From contig NC_011830.1 in NCBI RefSeq assembly GCF_000021925.1, positions 4,437,001 to 4,501,000 of the forward strand: a stretch of 64,000 bases of DNA. The letters are read 5' to 3'. This DNA is from Desulfitobacterium hafniense DCB-2. Lineage in GTDB: Bacteria > Bacillota > Desulfitobacteriia > Desulfitobacteriales > Desulfitobacteriaceae. Of this stretch, positions 52,595 through 60,940 are shown one piece after another (the stretch's first letter is position 1; each line of letters starts with the position of its first letter). The notes below the pieces were generated by a model. That model had not been told where the DNA came from. It saw only the letters and a list, made by a program, of their open reading frames with translations, and ran no database searches. The position numbers and the translations under genes are program-made.

Positions 52595-54277
52595 TTAATC
52601 CAGGACCTGAATCACTCCGGCCGCTCCGTCCACACGAACCCGTTGTCCATTATGCAACAGTTTCGTTCCGTTAATCGTTCCCACCACGGAAGGGAGTCTG
52701 TATTCCCGGGAAACGATGGCCGCATGGGACAATGCGCCCCCAGAGTCGGTGATTAACGCTGCCACATACGGAAATAATACTGTCCACGTCGGCGTGGTAA
52801 GCGGGCAGACTAAAACCTCACCTTCTTGAACCAAGTGGAACTCTTCAGCCGTATGGATAATCCGCACCGGTCCTTCGGTAACACCCGGAGAACCCGGGGT
52901 GCCAAATAACTCCCCCTCGGCAGACAGTTCCAGCGGCACTTCTTTTTGTACCTCAATGAGGGAATATTGTTTCAGAAAAATCTTCATCCCCTCCGCCGCA
53001 ATAGGTGGAAATACATGCAAAGGGGGGACCATGGGTGCTTTGCCAATGGTTTGGGGCGGCATTAAGGAATAATTTTGGCTATGCTCAGCTTTCCGCTTGG
53101 CCACCAATCCTTTTAAATCAGGATGGAGGCTATTTTCTCTTAGCGCCGAGAGTAATTCCTCACGGTATAGAAATAAAGTGTCCTCAGAGCCATCCAGAAT
53201 ACCTTTCTGAACCAATCTTTTGCCAGCCTCAAGAGCGGCATAACGGGTATGACAAAGGGGAACAGTCATCAATAAATAATCATGGATTTCACTCAGCGGT
53301 TGAACTTGCTCTGCTAATTCAAGCCAGGTGCCGAACTCCTCCCTCCCTCGTCCGGCTAAAGTGCTGCGGAGTTCATTGACCCGCCCCAGCCGGTATGCCT
53401 GGAAATCAGAGTCTTCAGTGGTTGGGTAATCTGAGCCCATTAAGGACTTGATAATCCCCACCACCATCTCCGGCATTTCCCGCCAAGTGGGTCCAAATTC
53501 AAAGCCGTCTGCAGGCCGATCCCCTTCCGCTTCTATGAATCCCTCGAGTTCTTCCCCAAACCAAGTATTGGCCAGCTGCTCAAGCGCTTTTTCACTTGGC
53601 AGAGACAAGCTATCCTTAATCGCGGGGTCTGCAGCAGCACGCCGTGCCAAGGTCAAGAGGCGATTCATTGTATTAAAGACTGCAGGATCGTTCATCTGAA
53701 CTAATTCGTAGGCTTCAAATTCCGTCAGATTGAACAATCTTTTACACACTTCCAGCCAGCGTTCACGGATATACATACCGACCATAACGACTTTATTATG
53801 TGGATTCCACGCCCAGCATAAATAGTCATAGCATCGCTCAAGCTGGTTGGCCAGCTCTTCCAGGCCGGCCTTGGCACGATCAAAGTTCCGAATCGGCTTG
53901 AGACGCTCCTGAGCTTCTGGTTCCCATACGTCCTGCCAGGCACGAACGTGATTCTCAAACCCTTTTTCCCTGAGAAACTTTTCAAAACCCAAGACCCGGC
54001 TGCGGAGCAGCGGATTAATCCGCCACAAATGAAAGAGAAAAGGAAACCGCTCCATAACAGGCGGAGGATCTCCTCCGATGGATACAATACGCTGAAAGAC
54101 ATAGCCATGGAGAACAAGATATTCATATTTAAGGGATGGGATGGAAAATTCCTCAAAAGCGTGAACTGAGCCAATCTCCACTGGATTAAGCCCATAAGAA
54201 ACAAAAAGCGGGTGTACCGGTCTCGGCCAATGAATACTATCCCGCATCCAGAATCCCTTAGCTTCCCAAAGGGGCAT
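52595..54277 (-). CDS. PEP-synthase-like subunit with swivelling phosphohistidine domain
   Basis: 560 residues from the ATG at 54277 (GGAGG nine bases upstream). The C-terminal about 90 residues are the phosphohistidine swivel domain; the catalytic His is in GGALSHAAIVSREYRLPSVVG. Before it come about 440 residues without close resemblance to the PEP/pyruvate-binding barrel, in the place of the substrate (RIF-like) domain of rifampin phosphotransferase. It is encoded before the ATP-binding half and right after a TetR regulator. The reaction should be ATP-dependent phosphorylation of an unknown acceptor. Confidence 0.8.
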   Translation of the reverse strand: MPLWEAKGFWMRDSIHWPRPVHPLFVSYGLNPVEIGSVHAFEEFSIPSLKYEYLVLHGYVFQRIVSIGGDPPPVMERFPFLFHLWRINPLLRSRVLGFEKFLREKGFENHVRAWQDVWEPEAQERLKPIRNFDRAKAGLEELANQLERCYDYLCWAWNPHNKVVMVGMYIRERWLEVCKRLFNLTEFEAYELVQMNDPAVFNTMNRLLTLARRAAADPAIKDSLSLPSEKALEQLANTWFGEELEGFIEAEGDRPADGFEFGPTWREMPEMVVGIIKSLMGSDYPTTEDSDFQAYRLGRVNELRSTLAGRGREEFGTWLELAEQVQPLSEIHDYLLMTVPLCHTRYAALEAGKRLVQKGILDGSEDTLFLYREELLSALRENSLHPDLKGLVAKRKAEHSQNYSLMPPQTIGKAPMVPPLHVFPPIAAEGMKIFLKQYSLIEVQKEVPLELSAEGELFGTPGSPGVTEGPVRIIHTAEEFHLVQEGEVLVCPLTTPTWTVLFPYVAALITDSGGALSHAAIVSREYRLPSVVGTINGTKLLHNGQRVRVDGAAGVIQVLD

Positions 54278-54299
54278 ATCCTTTCTACCTCCCCACATT

Positions 54300-54902
54300 T
54301 CAATAGGATGTCTTCTGTTTTACTATCGCACCCGATAAGTAAGTGTTAACAGCGGCTAGAAGAATGGATAAGAGATCGCCCTGCTTGCCATAATGGTACC
54401 ATCTCACCATGTGAACCATATATAATCCATCAATATCATGGGCAAGCTCTTGTGCCGGTCGCTCCCTGGTTACCACGCCAGCCATCTGGCCACGTTCAAA
54501 AGCCTCTGTGATCAGCCTTCTGAAGAGAGTCCCGTTGGCATATCCCGGCGTTGACCCCCGCTTCATTTTTTCAATTAAAATAACCAGAAAAAGCTCAGGT
54601 TTTCTCAGCGTCCACTCGACAGCAATCGTTATGATGGTCTGAATTTGATTCTCTGTCCCTAAAGTCGTGGCAAAAAAATCGTCAACTTGCTCTGTTGTCA
54701 ATCCTTCTGTTTCGTATAATATCTCCAGCGCCAAATCTTCTTTCGTCTGAAAATAATTATAGAAGGTTCCTCTGGCTACACCGGCCGCGGCAGTGATTTC
54801 TTCGACTGTTGTTTCCGTAAACCCCTTGTTTCCGAAAAGCTCTTCACCGGCCCGTATAAGGGCGGATTTAACTTCTGCTTTTTGTTTTTCCCTTAACTTC
54901 AC
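54300..54902 (-). CDS. TetR/AcrR family regulator
   Basis: 200 residues from a GTG at 54902; GGAGGTG lies some 11 bases upstream. The N-terminal helix-turn-helix (LIRAGEELFGNKGFTETTVEE, then AAGVARGTFYNYFQTKEDLA) is diagnostic. The C-terminal ligand domain is helical, with no family match by eye. Its gene ends 22 bases before the split phosphotransferase genes, which it likely controls. The linkage suggests a small-molecule inducer. Confidence 0.9.
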   Translation of the reverse strand: MKLREKQKAEVKSALIRAGEELFGNKGFTETTVEEITAAAGVARGTFYNYFQTKEDLALEILYETEGLTTEQVDDFFATTLGTENQIQTIITIAVEWTLRKPELFLVILIEKMKRGSTPGYANGTLFRRLITEAFERGQMAGVVTRERPAQELAHDIDGLYMVHMVRWYHYGKQGDLLSILLAAVNTYLSGAIVKQKTSY

Positions 54903-55080
54903 TATTCCTTTTTCACCTCCATCAAAAAGAAATTGCTGAGAATTATGGACATCGTCATTTTCATATACGCTGTACATAAAATGGCTAAGTTCATTATATT
55001 TTAAAATAATTCTCCTGTCAAACCTTAAAAAAGTATCCCCATTTGGATAATCCGAAAACATTGGCTGCAACTAAGCAAAA

Positions 55081-55123
55081 ACGGGGTACTGCCCTTAAAG
55101 TCCTTAAGAGACAATTGCCCCGC
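55081..55123. repeat. Imperfect hairpin resembling the ppdK terminator
   Basis: Inverted repeat with arms GGGGTACTGCCCTTAAA and TTAAGAGACAATTGCCCC. The minus strand shares TTTAAGGGCAGTACCCCGT with the 61664-61705 element (TTTAAGGAGCAGTACCCTGT), so both belong to a small dispersed repeat. It lies between TetR and the RiPP peptide gene. Confidence 0.5.
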
Positions 55124-55160
55124 TTGCTACATAACCAGCCATAGTATTTTTAGTACTTTT

Positions 55161-55183
55161 AATACTCTTTTTGAGTATTTTTA
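55161..55183 (+). terminator. Weak terminator-like hairpin upstream of the RiPP locus
   Basis: AATACTC (55161-55167) pairs with GAGTATT (55173-55179), followed by TTTTAA. It could end transcription that enters from upstream. Confidence 0.4.
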
Positions 55184-55279
55184 ACCGCGCCAGCGGCCTG
55201 TTTATTCCCACCGCGGCATGAAATAATAAGGCTATGGAAAGGGCCCGCTTCCATAGAAGGTCAGAAGGGAGGTGTTGAC

Positions 55280-55462
55280 ATGTTTAAGCTTGAAAATGAG
55301 CTTTTGGACAAACTCTCCGAACTTCTCATCGTGAATGAGGACCTGCCCCAATACATTCTAGCGGGAGCCAAAGGTTGCCCCTGCGGAGGATCATGCGCGG
55401 GAGAATGTACCGGCACATGTGAATATGAAAGCCTGAAATCCAGCTGTGTTTTACTCCTGTAA
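55280..55462 (+). CDS. Cysteine-rich RiPP precursor peptide (C-x3-C repeats)
   Basis: 60 residues, preceded by AAGGGAGGTGTTGAC. The N-terminal 30 residues (MFKLENELLDKLSELLIV and LPQYILAGA) are a leucine- and acid-rich helix, as expected of a leader. The core begins at about residue 32 and holds cysteines 33, 35, 39, 43, 47 and 56; from Cys35 to Cys47 they recur every four residues (CGGSCAGECTGTC). The gene directly precedes a radical SAM/SPASM maturase, so thioether crosslinks are likely (sactipeptide or ranthipeptide type). Residues 52-60 (LKSSCVLLL) form a hydrophobic tail. It does not look like the SCIFF peptide (46 residues, conserved). The mature activity is unknown. Confidence 0.82.
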   Translation: MFKLENELLDKLSELLIVNEDLPQYILAGAKGCPCGGSCAGECTGTCEYESLKSSCVLLL

Positions 55463-55475
55463 TTATCAAGTTCGA

Positions 55476-55528
55476 AGGTCCTCCCTCAACAAAGAGATGT
55501 TGAGGGAGGACCTCCACCAAGAGGAGGT
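55476..55528 (+). promoter_or_regulatory. Candidate RNA switch between the peptide and the maturase
   Basis: A perfect 15-bp stem (55476-55490 with 55499-55513) without a T-run lies after the peptide gene. Its end overlaps ACCTCC (55510-55515), which pairs exactly with the maturase ribosome binding site GGAGGT (55523-55528). The two structures exclude each other by four bases. Confidence 0.5.
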
Positions 55529-55536
55529 GCTTATTT

Positions 55537-56646
55537 ATGGGCGAAATCAGGCAAGGCGTTCGCAAGAATGTCATGATGATTGTCACCAATCGTTGTTCTC
55601 TAAACTGCGTATACTGTTATGAAAAATACAAAACATCCGAGGAAATGACCTTTGCTACAGCAAAATCGATCATTGACGAAGAAATGGCCGCTGATGACGG
55701 ATACGAAGAAATCATTTTTGATTTTTTCGGTGGAGAGCCTTTTTTAAATTTTCCACTTATCAAAAGAGCCCATGACTATCTGCACAGCAAGACCTGGCCA
55801 AAGAAATATCTATGTTTTACCACTACCAATGGACTTCATATACATGGTGACGTGGCAAACTGGTTGTGGTCCAACAGAAGAACTTTCTGGTGCAGCTTAA
55901 GTCTTGATGGGACCCCCGGCATGCACAACCAAAACCGGAATAGCTCCTATGACCAAATCAACGTGGATTTCTTCGCCAAGGCTTGGCCGGACCAGCCTGT
56001 CAAGATGACTATCAGCCGGCAGACGCTTCCCCATCTCGCAGACGGCATTATTTTCCTACATCGAAAGGGCTTTAAAGTCACTTCGACTTTTGCCCAAGGT
56101 ATCAACTGGATAAAAGAGACCGACCTCCCCATCTTGGAGCGGGAATTAAAAAAGCTTATGGTTTTTTACAAGGCAAATCCAGAGTTTCCCCTTGCTTCCC
56201 TTCTTGATTACCCCATCCATGCCCTATGCCGGGAGCTTCCCCGTGAGGAAAAGTGGTGCGGCTGTGGCGAATCTATGAAGGCTTACTTTGTGGATGGTAC
56301 TCTATACCCATGCCAGTGCTTCACCCCCTTGGCAAACGAAACAAGCCGCGAGCAGATCTATGAATCCATTGACTTCAAGCAAACTGCTACTTTTGTCTGT
56401 GCTGAGTGCACAGGCTGTCCATACCTGCCCATCTGTCCGACATGCTATGGCAGCAACTATATTCAAAGAGGCAGTATGGGCAGGCGTGATCAGTCTCTAT
56501 GCGCCTTCTACCGTGCTTGCATTGACGCTTCCGCACAGTTCAGGGCAACGCAAATCATTCATCACCACCCAACTCCTGAAGAGCTGACACCTGAAGAGTA
56601 CTATGTTTTAAAAGGAACCAAGTTGCTTCATGAGTCATGTTCCTGA
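55537..56646 (+). CDS. Radical SAM/SPASM peptide maturase
   Basis: 369 residues. The SAM-cluster motif is RCSLNCVYCYEKY (C20, C24, C27), followed by DFFGGEPFLNF. The C-terminal SPASM region has about a dozen cysteines: WCGCGESM, LYPCQCF, VCAECTGCPYLPICPTC and SLCAFYRAC. This is the usual architecture of maturases that make thioether bonds in RiPPs. No RRE or export domain is fused and no protease or transporter gene follows, so leader removal must use genes elsewhere. RBS GAGGAGGT at normal distance from the ATG. The nearest described relatives are maturases for cysteine-repeat peptides, but the exact family is not assigned. Confidence 0.88.
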   Translation: MGEIRQGVRKNVMMIVTNRCSLNCVYCYEKYKTSEEMTFATAKSIIDEEMAADDGYEEIIFDFFGGEPFLNFPLIKRAHDYLHSKTWPKKYLCFTTTNGLHIHGDVANWLWSNRRTFWCSLSLDGTPGMHNQNRNSSYDQINVDFFAKAWPDQPVKMTISRQTLPHLADGIIFLHRKGFKVTSTFAQGINWIKETDLPILERELKKLMVFYKANPEFPLASLLDYPIHALCRELPREEKWCGCGESMKAYFVDGTLYPCQCFTPLANETSREQIYESIDFKQTATFVCAECTGCPYLPICPTCYGSNYIQRGSMGRRDQSLCAFYRACIDASAQFRATQIIHHHPTPEELTPEEYYVLKGTKLLHESCS

Positions 56647-56670
56647 TTATTTATGACGACATTAATCCTT

Positions 56671-56713
56671 AACGGGCTTGCTGAGCGGGGAAGGCAAGCT
56701 CGTTTTCGTTTTT
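56671..56713 (+). terminator. Terminator after the radical SAM gene
   Basis: ACGGGCTTGC pairs with GCAAGCTCGT (one G-T pair), followed by TTTTCGTTTTT. It ends the RiPP operon. Confidence 0.85.
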
Positions 56714-58399
56714 CTACATGAAGCGAACACCGGATAGTTTTAGTATACCTTTCCGGCTCTTGATGTCCCGGAAGGAGGAGAGGGTAAAGACAAAGCAGAT
56801 TTCCTGTATGTTCTCAATAATATTGATTGGAATTCTTTTGAGATCCAGTGTCTGAGCCGTAAGCTCCTTTTGCATATCCACTTGAAAAGTGAACTGCGCC
56901 CGTCTGCCCTCATTCTTAAATTCGACGTTTATGGCGGCAATATCATCTTCTGGTGAAAGAGTACTAAATAGAAAATGACTATATAAAGAGTAGTCTTTCG
57001 GGGGTATAAATGAATAGCACAGGCCGGCAAATTTGGGAACGGGGTAGATAACCTCACCCTCTAAAATCAAGGCGTTAAAGTCAACGTGCAGAGTAATTTC
57101 ATCCTCCTTTACTTGTTGGACCAGCGCCTTTGCATATCCATTCTCCGCAAAGCAAAAGGTAGGGTAGCCCTCCATGGGCAGAGTGGTGGAATCCGTGAGC
57201 TGTGCCAATTTTTTGACCATCAAGTCCTCTTCCTGAGTAAGTTGAACCCCATTCTTTTCAAAATGCTCAAGATAATCCCCGATAGAAAACTCTAAGTAAA
57301 CTTTTTCATTTTCTTTATCCTTGACTCGTAGTAAAGATTGAAACAGCTGATCATTGGCAAATTGACTTTGACTCGCTGGATTCTTTTCCATAAGGTAGGC
57401 GGATAAGTACTCTTGGTACTTGCCATCTCCCATCAGTTGCAGCAATTCATCTTTGGTGACATGTAGCTCTCCCCTTGCGTCTGCCAGGCAGACCATTTTT
57501 AGAAGCATACGCTGAACCGGCTTATATTCTAACTCCAGCCAATAGTCCATAAGATAATCGAAGAAGCTTGCTTTATAGTTTGATTTCCTTACCAGGGCCA
57601 TGGGGAGTACCACATGCTCCATGACCTGCAAGAGTGCATCTGTTACCTCATCCTGCAGCTGAAAGTAATGGGCATAAGTATAGGATGTACTATTAATAGT
57701 TTTCATGGCCTCTTCCAAATTGTAAATAACTTTTTTGGCTTTTAAATAGCATGGAAACGCTTTCGGGAACAAAAAGCAGATATCTTTCGCGGCGTTCCCT
57801 TGGAGCGCTCGCCTTACCTCACCCAGTGAGAGTTCCGCTTTCTTCTCCATTTTCTCTATAAGCAGCTTAAAAAAATTTCTCTCTGCCCTCAAGTTGGTAC
57901 TTATAATGTGTTTTTCGATTAGATCGTTATCATTTATGGGTTGGTTGGCTTTAGCTGCTTTGGGGTCTTCTCCCTTTACGATACTTTGCAAAGGAATGCA
58001 CAAAAAATAGTTTATGACCCGTTCTGCCGATTTCTTTTCCACACTGTTCCTTTGCGGAAAATCCTTTCTAAAGTTCTTACAGTCACTAAAATTTCTAGGG
58101 CTTTTAAAACAGAAAATCACTTGACTAAAGAATAAGTCCGTAATTCTTTTGCCTTTATAGACCTTTGTTTGTGAAATCTGAGTAGAATTATTGATAAAAT
58201 TGTACCAGTATTCTCCCGAAGAGGATTCTCTGTTGAGGGTCATGTACTCATCCAGCTTTAAGGATCGCTTATAGTATTTGTCTACATAATCACGCTTGTA
58301 TGAATTTAGCTCTTCGTTTGTGTAGACTTGATTCAATAGTTCAATAAAGTCTTCTAAATTTAGTTTTAAGGTATTGAATTCTTTTAATTCCGCTGACAT
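56714..58399 (-). CDS. Protein of unknown function (561 residues)
   Basis: 561 residues, no signal peptide or membrane segment. The N-terminal 400 residues are helical and rich in Lys, Glu and Leu (LKLNLEDFIELLNQVYTNEEL). The last 150 (about residues 415-561) change to beta-rich sequence (ITLHVDFNALILEGEVIYPVP, then AQFTFQVDMQKELTAQTLDL), ending with VFTLSSFRDIKSRKGILKLSGVRF, which resembles a jelly-roll or CBM-like fold. No family is recognised. It is convergent with the RiPP operon and shares its terminator region. Base composition does not stand out strongly. Confidence 0.8.
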   Translation of the reverse strand: MSAELKEFNTLKLNLEDFIELLNQVYTNEELNSYKRDYVDKYYKRSLKLDEYMTLNRESSSGEYWYNFINNSTQISQTKVYKGKRITDLFFSQVIFCFKSPRNFSDCKNFRKDFPQRNSVEKKSAERVINYFLCIPLQSIVKGEDPKAAKANQPINDNDLIEKHIISTNLRAERNFFKLLIEKMEKKAELSLGEVRRALQGNAAKDICFLFPKAFPCYLKAKKVIYNLEEAMKTINSTSYTYAHYFQLQDEVTDALLQVMEHVVLPMALVRKSNYKASFFDYLMDYWLELEYKPVQRMLLKMVCLADARGELHVTKDELLQLMGDGKYQEYLSAYLMEKNPASQSQFANDQLFQSLLRVKDKENEKVYLEFSIGDYLEHFEKNGVQLTQEEDLMVKKLAQLTDSTTLPMEGYPTFCFAENGYAKALVQQVKEDEITLHVDFNALILEGEVIYPVPKFAGLCYSFIPPKDYSLYSHFLFSTLSPEDDIAAINVEFKNEGRRAQFTFQVDMQKELTAQTLDLKRIPINIIENIQEICFVFTLSSFRDIKSRKGILKLSGVRFM

Positions 58400-58446
58400 G
58401 GTTTACTGCCCTCCAATCCAATAGCCATACCAATTTCACTTCTACA

Positions 58447-59343
58447 TTACCTTTCTAACGCTTCTTTAATTAACTCCTTATATGTTCTTCCTGACTCGTT
58501 TACTACCCACGTTTGGACTTCCTGCTTATCAAATCCCTTTTCCGCCAAGTTAGCTATCAGTTCTGTATTCGGGAATATAAAGTCAAGCTCTTCAGGAGAT
58601 AGTGCCAACATTTCCTCATATTCATAACCCAGGTTGTACAGGATAACGCTCATACCCATATCTATCCCAACCTTACTGAGTTCGCTTTTTTGTACATCAT
58701 CAGGGTCGAATCCCATTCCATCCAGATGAGTTCCCGGCGCAAAGATTAGCTTAATATCCTCTTGTGGTAAATCTAATATTTCTTGCTCTGAATATCCCAA
58801 GTTGCCCAAAGTATTTAACATTCTAGTGGTAAGGCCTTTCCCTCTTGCTTCTTTCATAAATGACAATCGTTCCATGGATTGATTCATTTTCGTGCGTATT
58901 GTATATCTCGGTACATAAGCTACCAATGCATTATTGGCTTTATAGACAACAGGCTCAAAATCCGCTTGCTTAAAATACAGTGTCGCTGCGTCCAGAAGTT
59001 TCTCTTCCGTAAGTATTTCATTAATATTTTTGATAGCCTTGACGCACTCTTCTTCGCTCGTAAAAATATAAACCAGAAGCACACCATCGAGATAGTAAAA
59101 ACCCTTGGGCTCTACTTCATTCAATTTCAACAGCGCTTCTCTGTCAGGAAAATAAAATGACTCTGTTACATTAAAAGCGTCGGCTACGTCTTCAACATTA
59201 AACAATAAGTCAGTTTCGATGACTGTAATATCTGTAACATCTGTATTCTGAATTGTATTCTCATCGCTGTTCATAATATTTCCGCAACCAAAAAGGCTTA
59301 ACAATCCCAAGATAAGCAACAGCGCGAACAATGACCTTTTCAT
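58447..59343 (-). CDS. Lipoprotein with internal helical repeats
   Basis: 298 residues from the ATG at 59343 with GAGGAGG upstream. The signal peptide ends in a lipobox (LLSLFGCGNI). The first half (about 40-150) has no recognised fold. The second half contains a repeat: NLGYSEQEILDLPQEDI and NLGYEYEEMLALSPEEL, each followed by a phenylalanine-rich IF segment and, after the second, EKGFDKQEVQTWV. A possible role in surface binding is only a guess. It is followed by the 561-residue unknown protein on the same strand, but a 47-base gap leaves co-transcription open. Confidence 0.82.
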   Translation of the reverse strand: MKRSLFALLLILGLLSLFGCGNIMNSDENTIQNTDVTDITVIETDLLFNVEDVADAFNVTESFYFPDREALLKLNEVEPKGFYYLDGVLLVYIFTSEEECVKAIKNINEILTEEKLLDAATLYFKQADFEPVVYKANNALVAYVPRYTIRTKMNQSMERLSFMKEARGKGLTTRMLNTLGNLGYSEQEILDLPQEDIKLIFAPGTHLDGMGFDPDDVQKSELSKVGIDMGMSVILYNLGYEYEEMLALSPEELDFIFPNTELIANLAEKGFDKQEVQTWVVNESGRTYKELIKEALER

Positions 59344-59447
59344 CTGCATCCTCCTCTGTGAGGCGTCAAAATGATTTTTGCACCTTAATGCTTTTAACTT
59401 CGCCATACTCTAACCAATTCCCCCTATTAATCATAGATACCGGAAAA

Positions 59448-59492
59448 CAAAAATCAACCGAAACACATTAAATGTTCCGGTTGATTTTGTTT
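59448..59492 (-). terminator. Terminator after the second lipoprotein gene
   Basis: AAAATCAACCG pairs with CGGTTGATTTT; TTTTTGTTTT follows on the minus strand. Confidence 0.8.
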
Positions 59493-59523
59493 CAAAAAGT
59501 GTTCTATTTTTTAAATAAGAATT

Positions 59524-60216
59524 CTACTTTTTCAAAAGAGAACCTTCATGATACACATATTGCTCTGGTTTGTTTGACTCGAAGTACACTTGAAATAATT
59601 TTTTATCGTTATCTTGCAATAATACCGATTTTGCCCCAATAGATTTATTAATATCAGACCCATATATTGTGCCATTTTTAAACGTGAATATTTTTGTCTC
59701 GGGAATTGTGCCTAAAGTTGAAACTATTTCTTTCTTGCCATCTTCGTCTAAATCAATTTCCACTGTATACCCTTCTATTTGTATTATTGATTCTTGTAAT
59801 ATTGATTCTTCTAAATTTTCTTCAACAAGAAGATAAAATGCCTGGGCATAATTGGCACCCAAAATCCCATAAATCTTTACTGCCTTCTTTCCAAACACCT
59901 GGACTTCTTCAATTCCCATTAAATCGTCCGGTGTGTTATCGACTGACACTTCACCTAGATCATAAAATTTATCTTTTAAACTAATCCCACCGTTTATTTG
60001 ATGGTTTTCATTATCCTTATAAAGAAATACACTAACTCCATTATCAATTCTTTTTTCTTCAAAAATTTTACAACTATTATCCAAATGCAGGTTATCTACC
60101 TTAACTTTAATTACTTCAAAATAATCTAATTGATATGAATTGTCTTCGGCTTTATTACATCCGTTAAGTAAAAAAGTCAAAATAAATATTATAACTAATA
60201 ACCTAAGTCTCATCAT
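59524..60216 (-). CDS. Lipoprotein of unknown function
   Basis: 230 residues from an ATG at 60216 with GGAGAGG upstream. The signal peptide (MMRLRLLVIIFILTFLL) ends in the lipobox LLNGC. The mature part is beta-rich, with a DLDEDGKKEIV segment reminiscent of FG-GAP or EF-hand-like calcium loops. The gene is AT-rich compared with most of the window, as are its neighbours between 59.5 and 61.6 kb. No family is recognised with confidence. Confidence 0.75.
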   Translation of the reverse strand: MMRLRLLVIIFILTFLLNGCNKAEDNSYQLDYFEVIKVKVDNLHLDNSCKIFEEKRIDNGVSVFLYKDNENHQINGGISLKDKFYDLGEVSVDNTPDDLMGIEEVQVFGKKAVKIYGILGANYAQAFYLLVEENLEESILQESIIQIEGYTVEIDLDEDGKKEIVSTLGTIPETKIFTFKNGTIYGSDINKSIGAKSVLLQDNDKKLFQVYFESNKPEQYVYHEGSLLKK

Positions 60217-60418
60217 TTTCCTCTCCAATGATAATAATCTTTGAATTCTTTCCACGTCAGGAGTAACTTAAATTCAAGGTCGTAGTTTTCTCCATGTTAG
60301 TCTTCTTCTAATAATACTGTAACGCTTTTGTCGTCACCCTTCAATAGAGACTTTAACTAGTGTATACAACAAAATAGGATACTTACCCTTATAAATATTA
60401 AGTGTTAATATTCCCGCT

Positions 60419-60901
60419 CTATGGGGTAAATCTAATCCCTAATTGCTTGCTCCAATTATAGTGTCTTCCTCTACGTTCTTGCCAATTATCTGTACCAAGT
60501 TCTTTAATCATAGCTAAGTTATGTTTAATATCAGGATGAAATAATTGCATTTCCGCTATGTATTCGCATGAAAAATATGCATTACATTCCCAGCAGCCCT
60601 CAAGTCCTTTTTTAATTGCACAAACACGGACTTTACAGGATTGAGCACACCCAGCTTCCGAGCAAGGGCCTTTTCGGCAGTAATTGTAACAATGCAACTT
60701 TTCAAAAGCCTCTAATACATTGATAAATATATCATAATCCCTAAACTCGGCAACTTTTTGCGATTTAAGTTTTACATAGTCTTTTAAATCAATATCCATA
60801 AGTAATTGATATAGTTCTGATGCCAACGCATACAGTTTTTCATTTCCAGGGATGCAATCATTACACCATAAGCCGCAAAACGAAGTTAAATCTTTATCCA
60901 T
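60419..60901 (-). CDS. DUF3795 cysteine-rich protein
   Basis: 160 residues from the ATG at 60901 (AGGAGG-like GGAGG nine bases upstream). The N-terminus TSFCGLWCNDC and the later KGPCSEAGCAQSCKVRVCA and EGCWECNAYFSC give the cysteine pattern of DUF3795, thought to bind a metal or iron-sulfur cluster. The function is unknown. It lies next to two decayed genes and two lipoproteins. Confidence 0.75.
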   Translation of the reverse strand: MDKDLTSFCGLWCNDCIPGNEKLYALASELYQLLMDIDLKDYVKLKSQKVAEFRDYDIFINVLEAFEKLHCYNYCRKGPCSEAGCAQSCKVRVCAIKKGLEGCWECNAYFSCEYIAEMQLFHPDIKHNLAMIKELGTDNWQERRGRHYNWSKQLGIRFTP

Positions 60902-60940
60902 TATCATAAGCCTCCAAATAGCCATAAGAATATTTTCACA

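Noticed and set aside
52595..54277. Naming the split genes rifampin phosphotransferase or phenylphosphate synthase
   Set aside because: Layout and length fit both, but no rifampin-binding signature could be verified by eye and no phenylphosphate carboxylase genes are near.
55280..55462. Calling the peptide a SCIFF (six cysteines in forty-five residues) peptide
   Set aside because: SCIFF peptides are strongly conserved and of different cysteine spacing; the core here is a run of C-x3-C units and the maturase is shorter than the SCIFF maturase.
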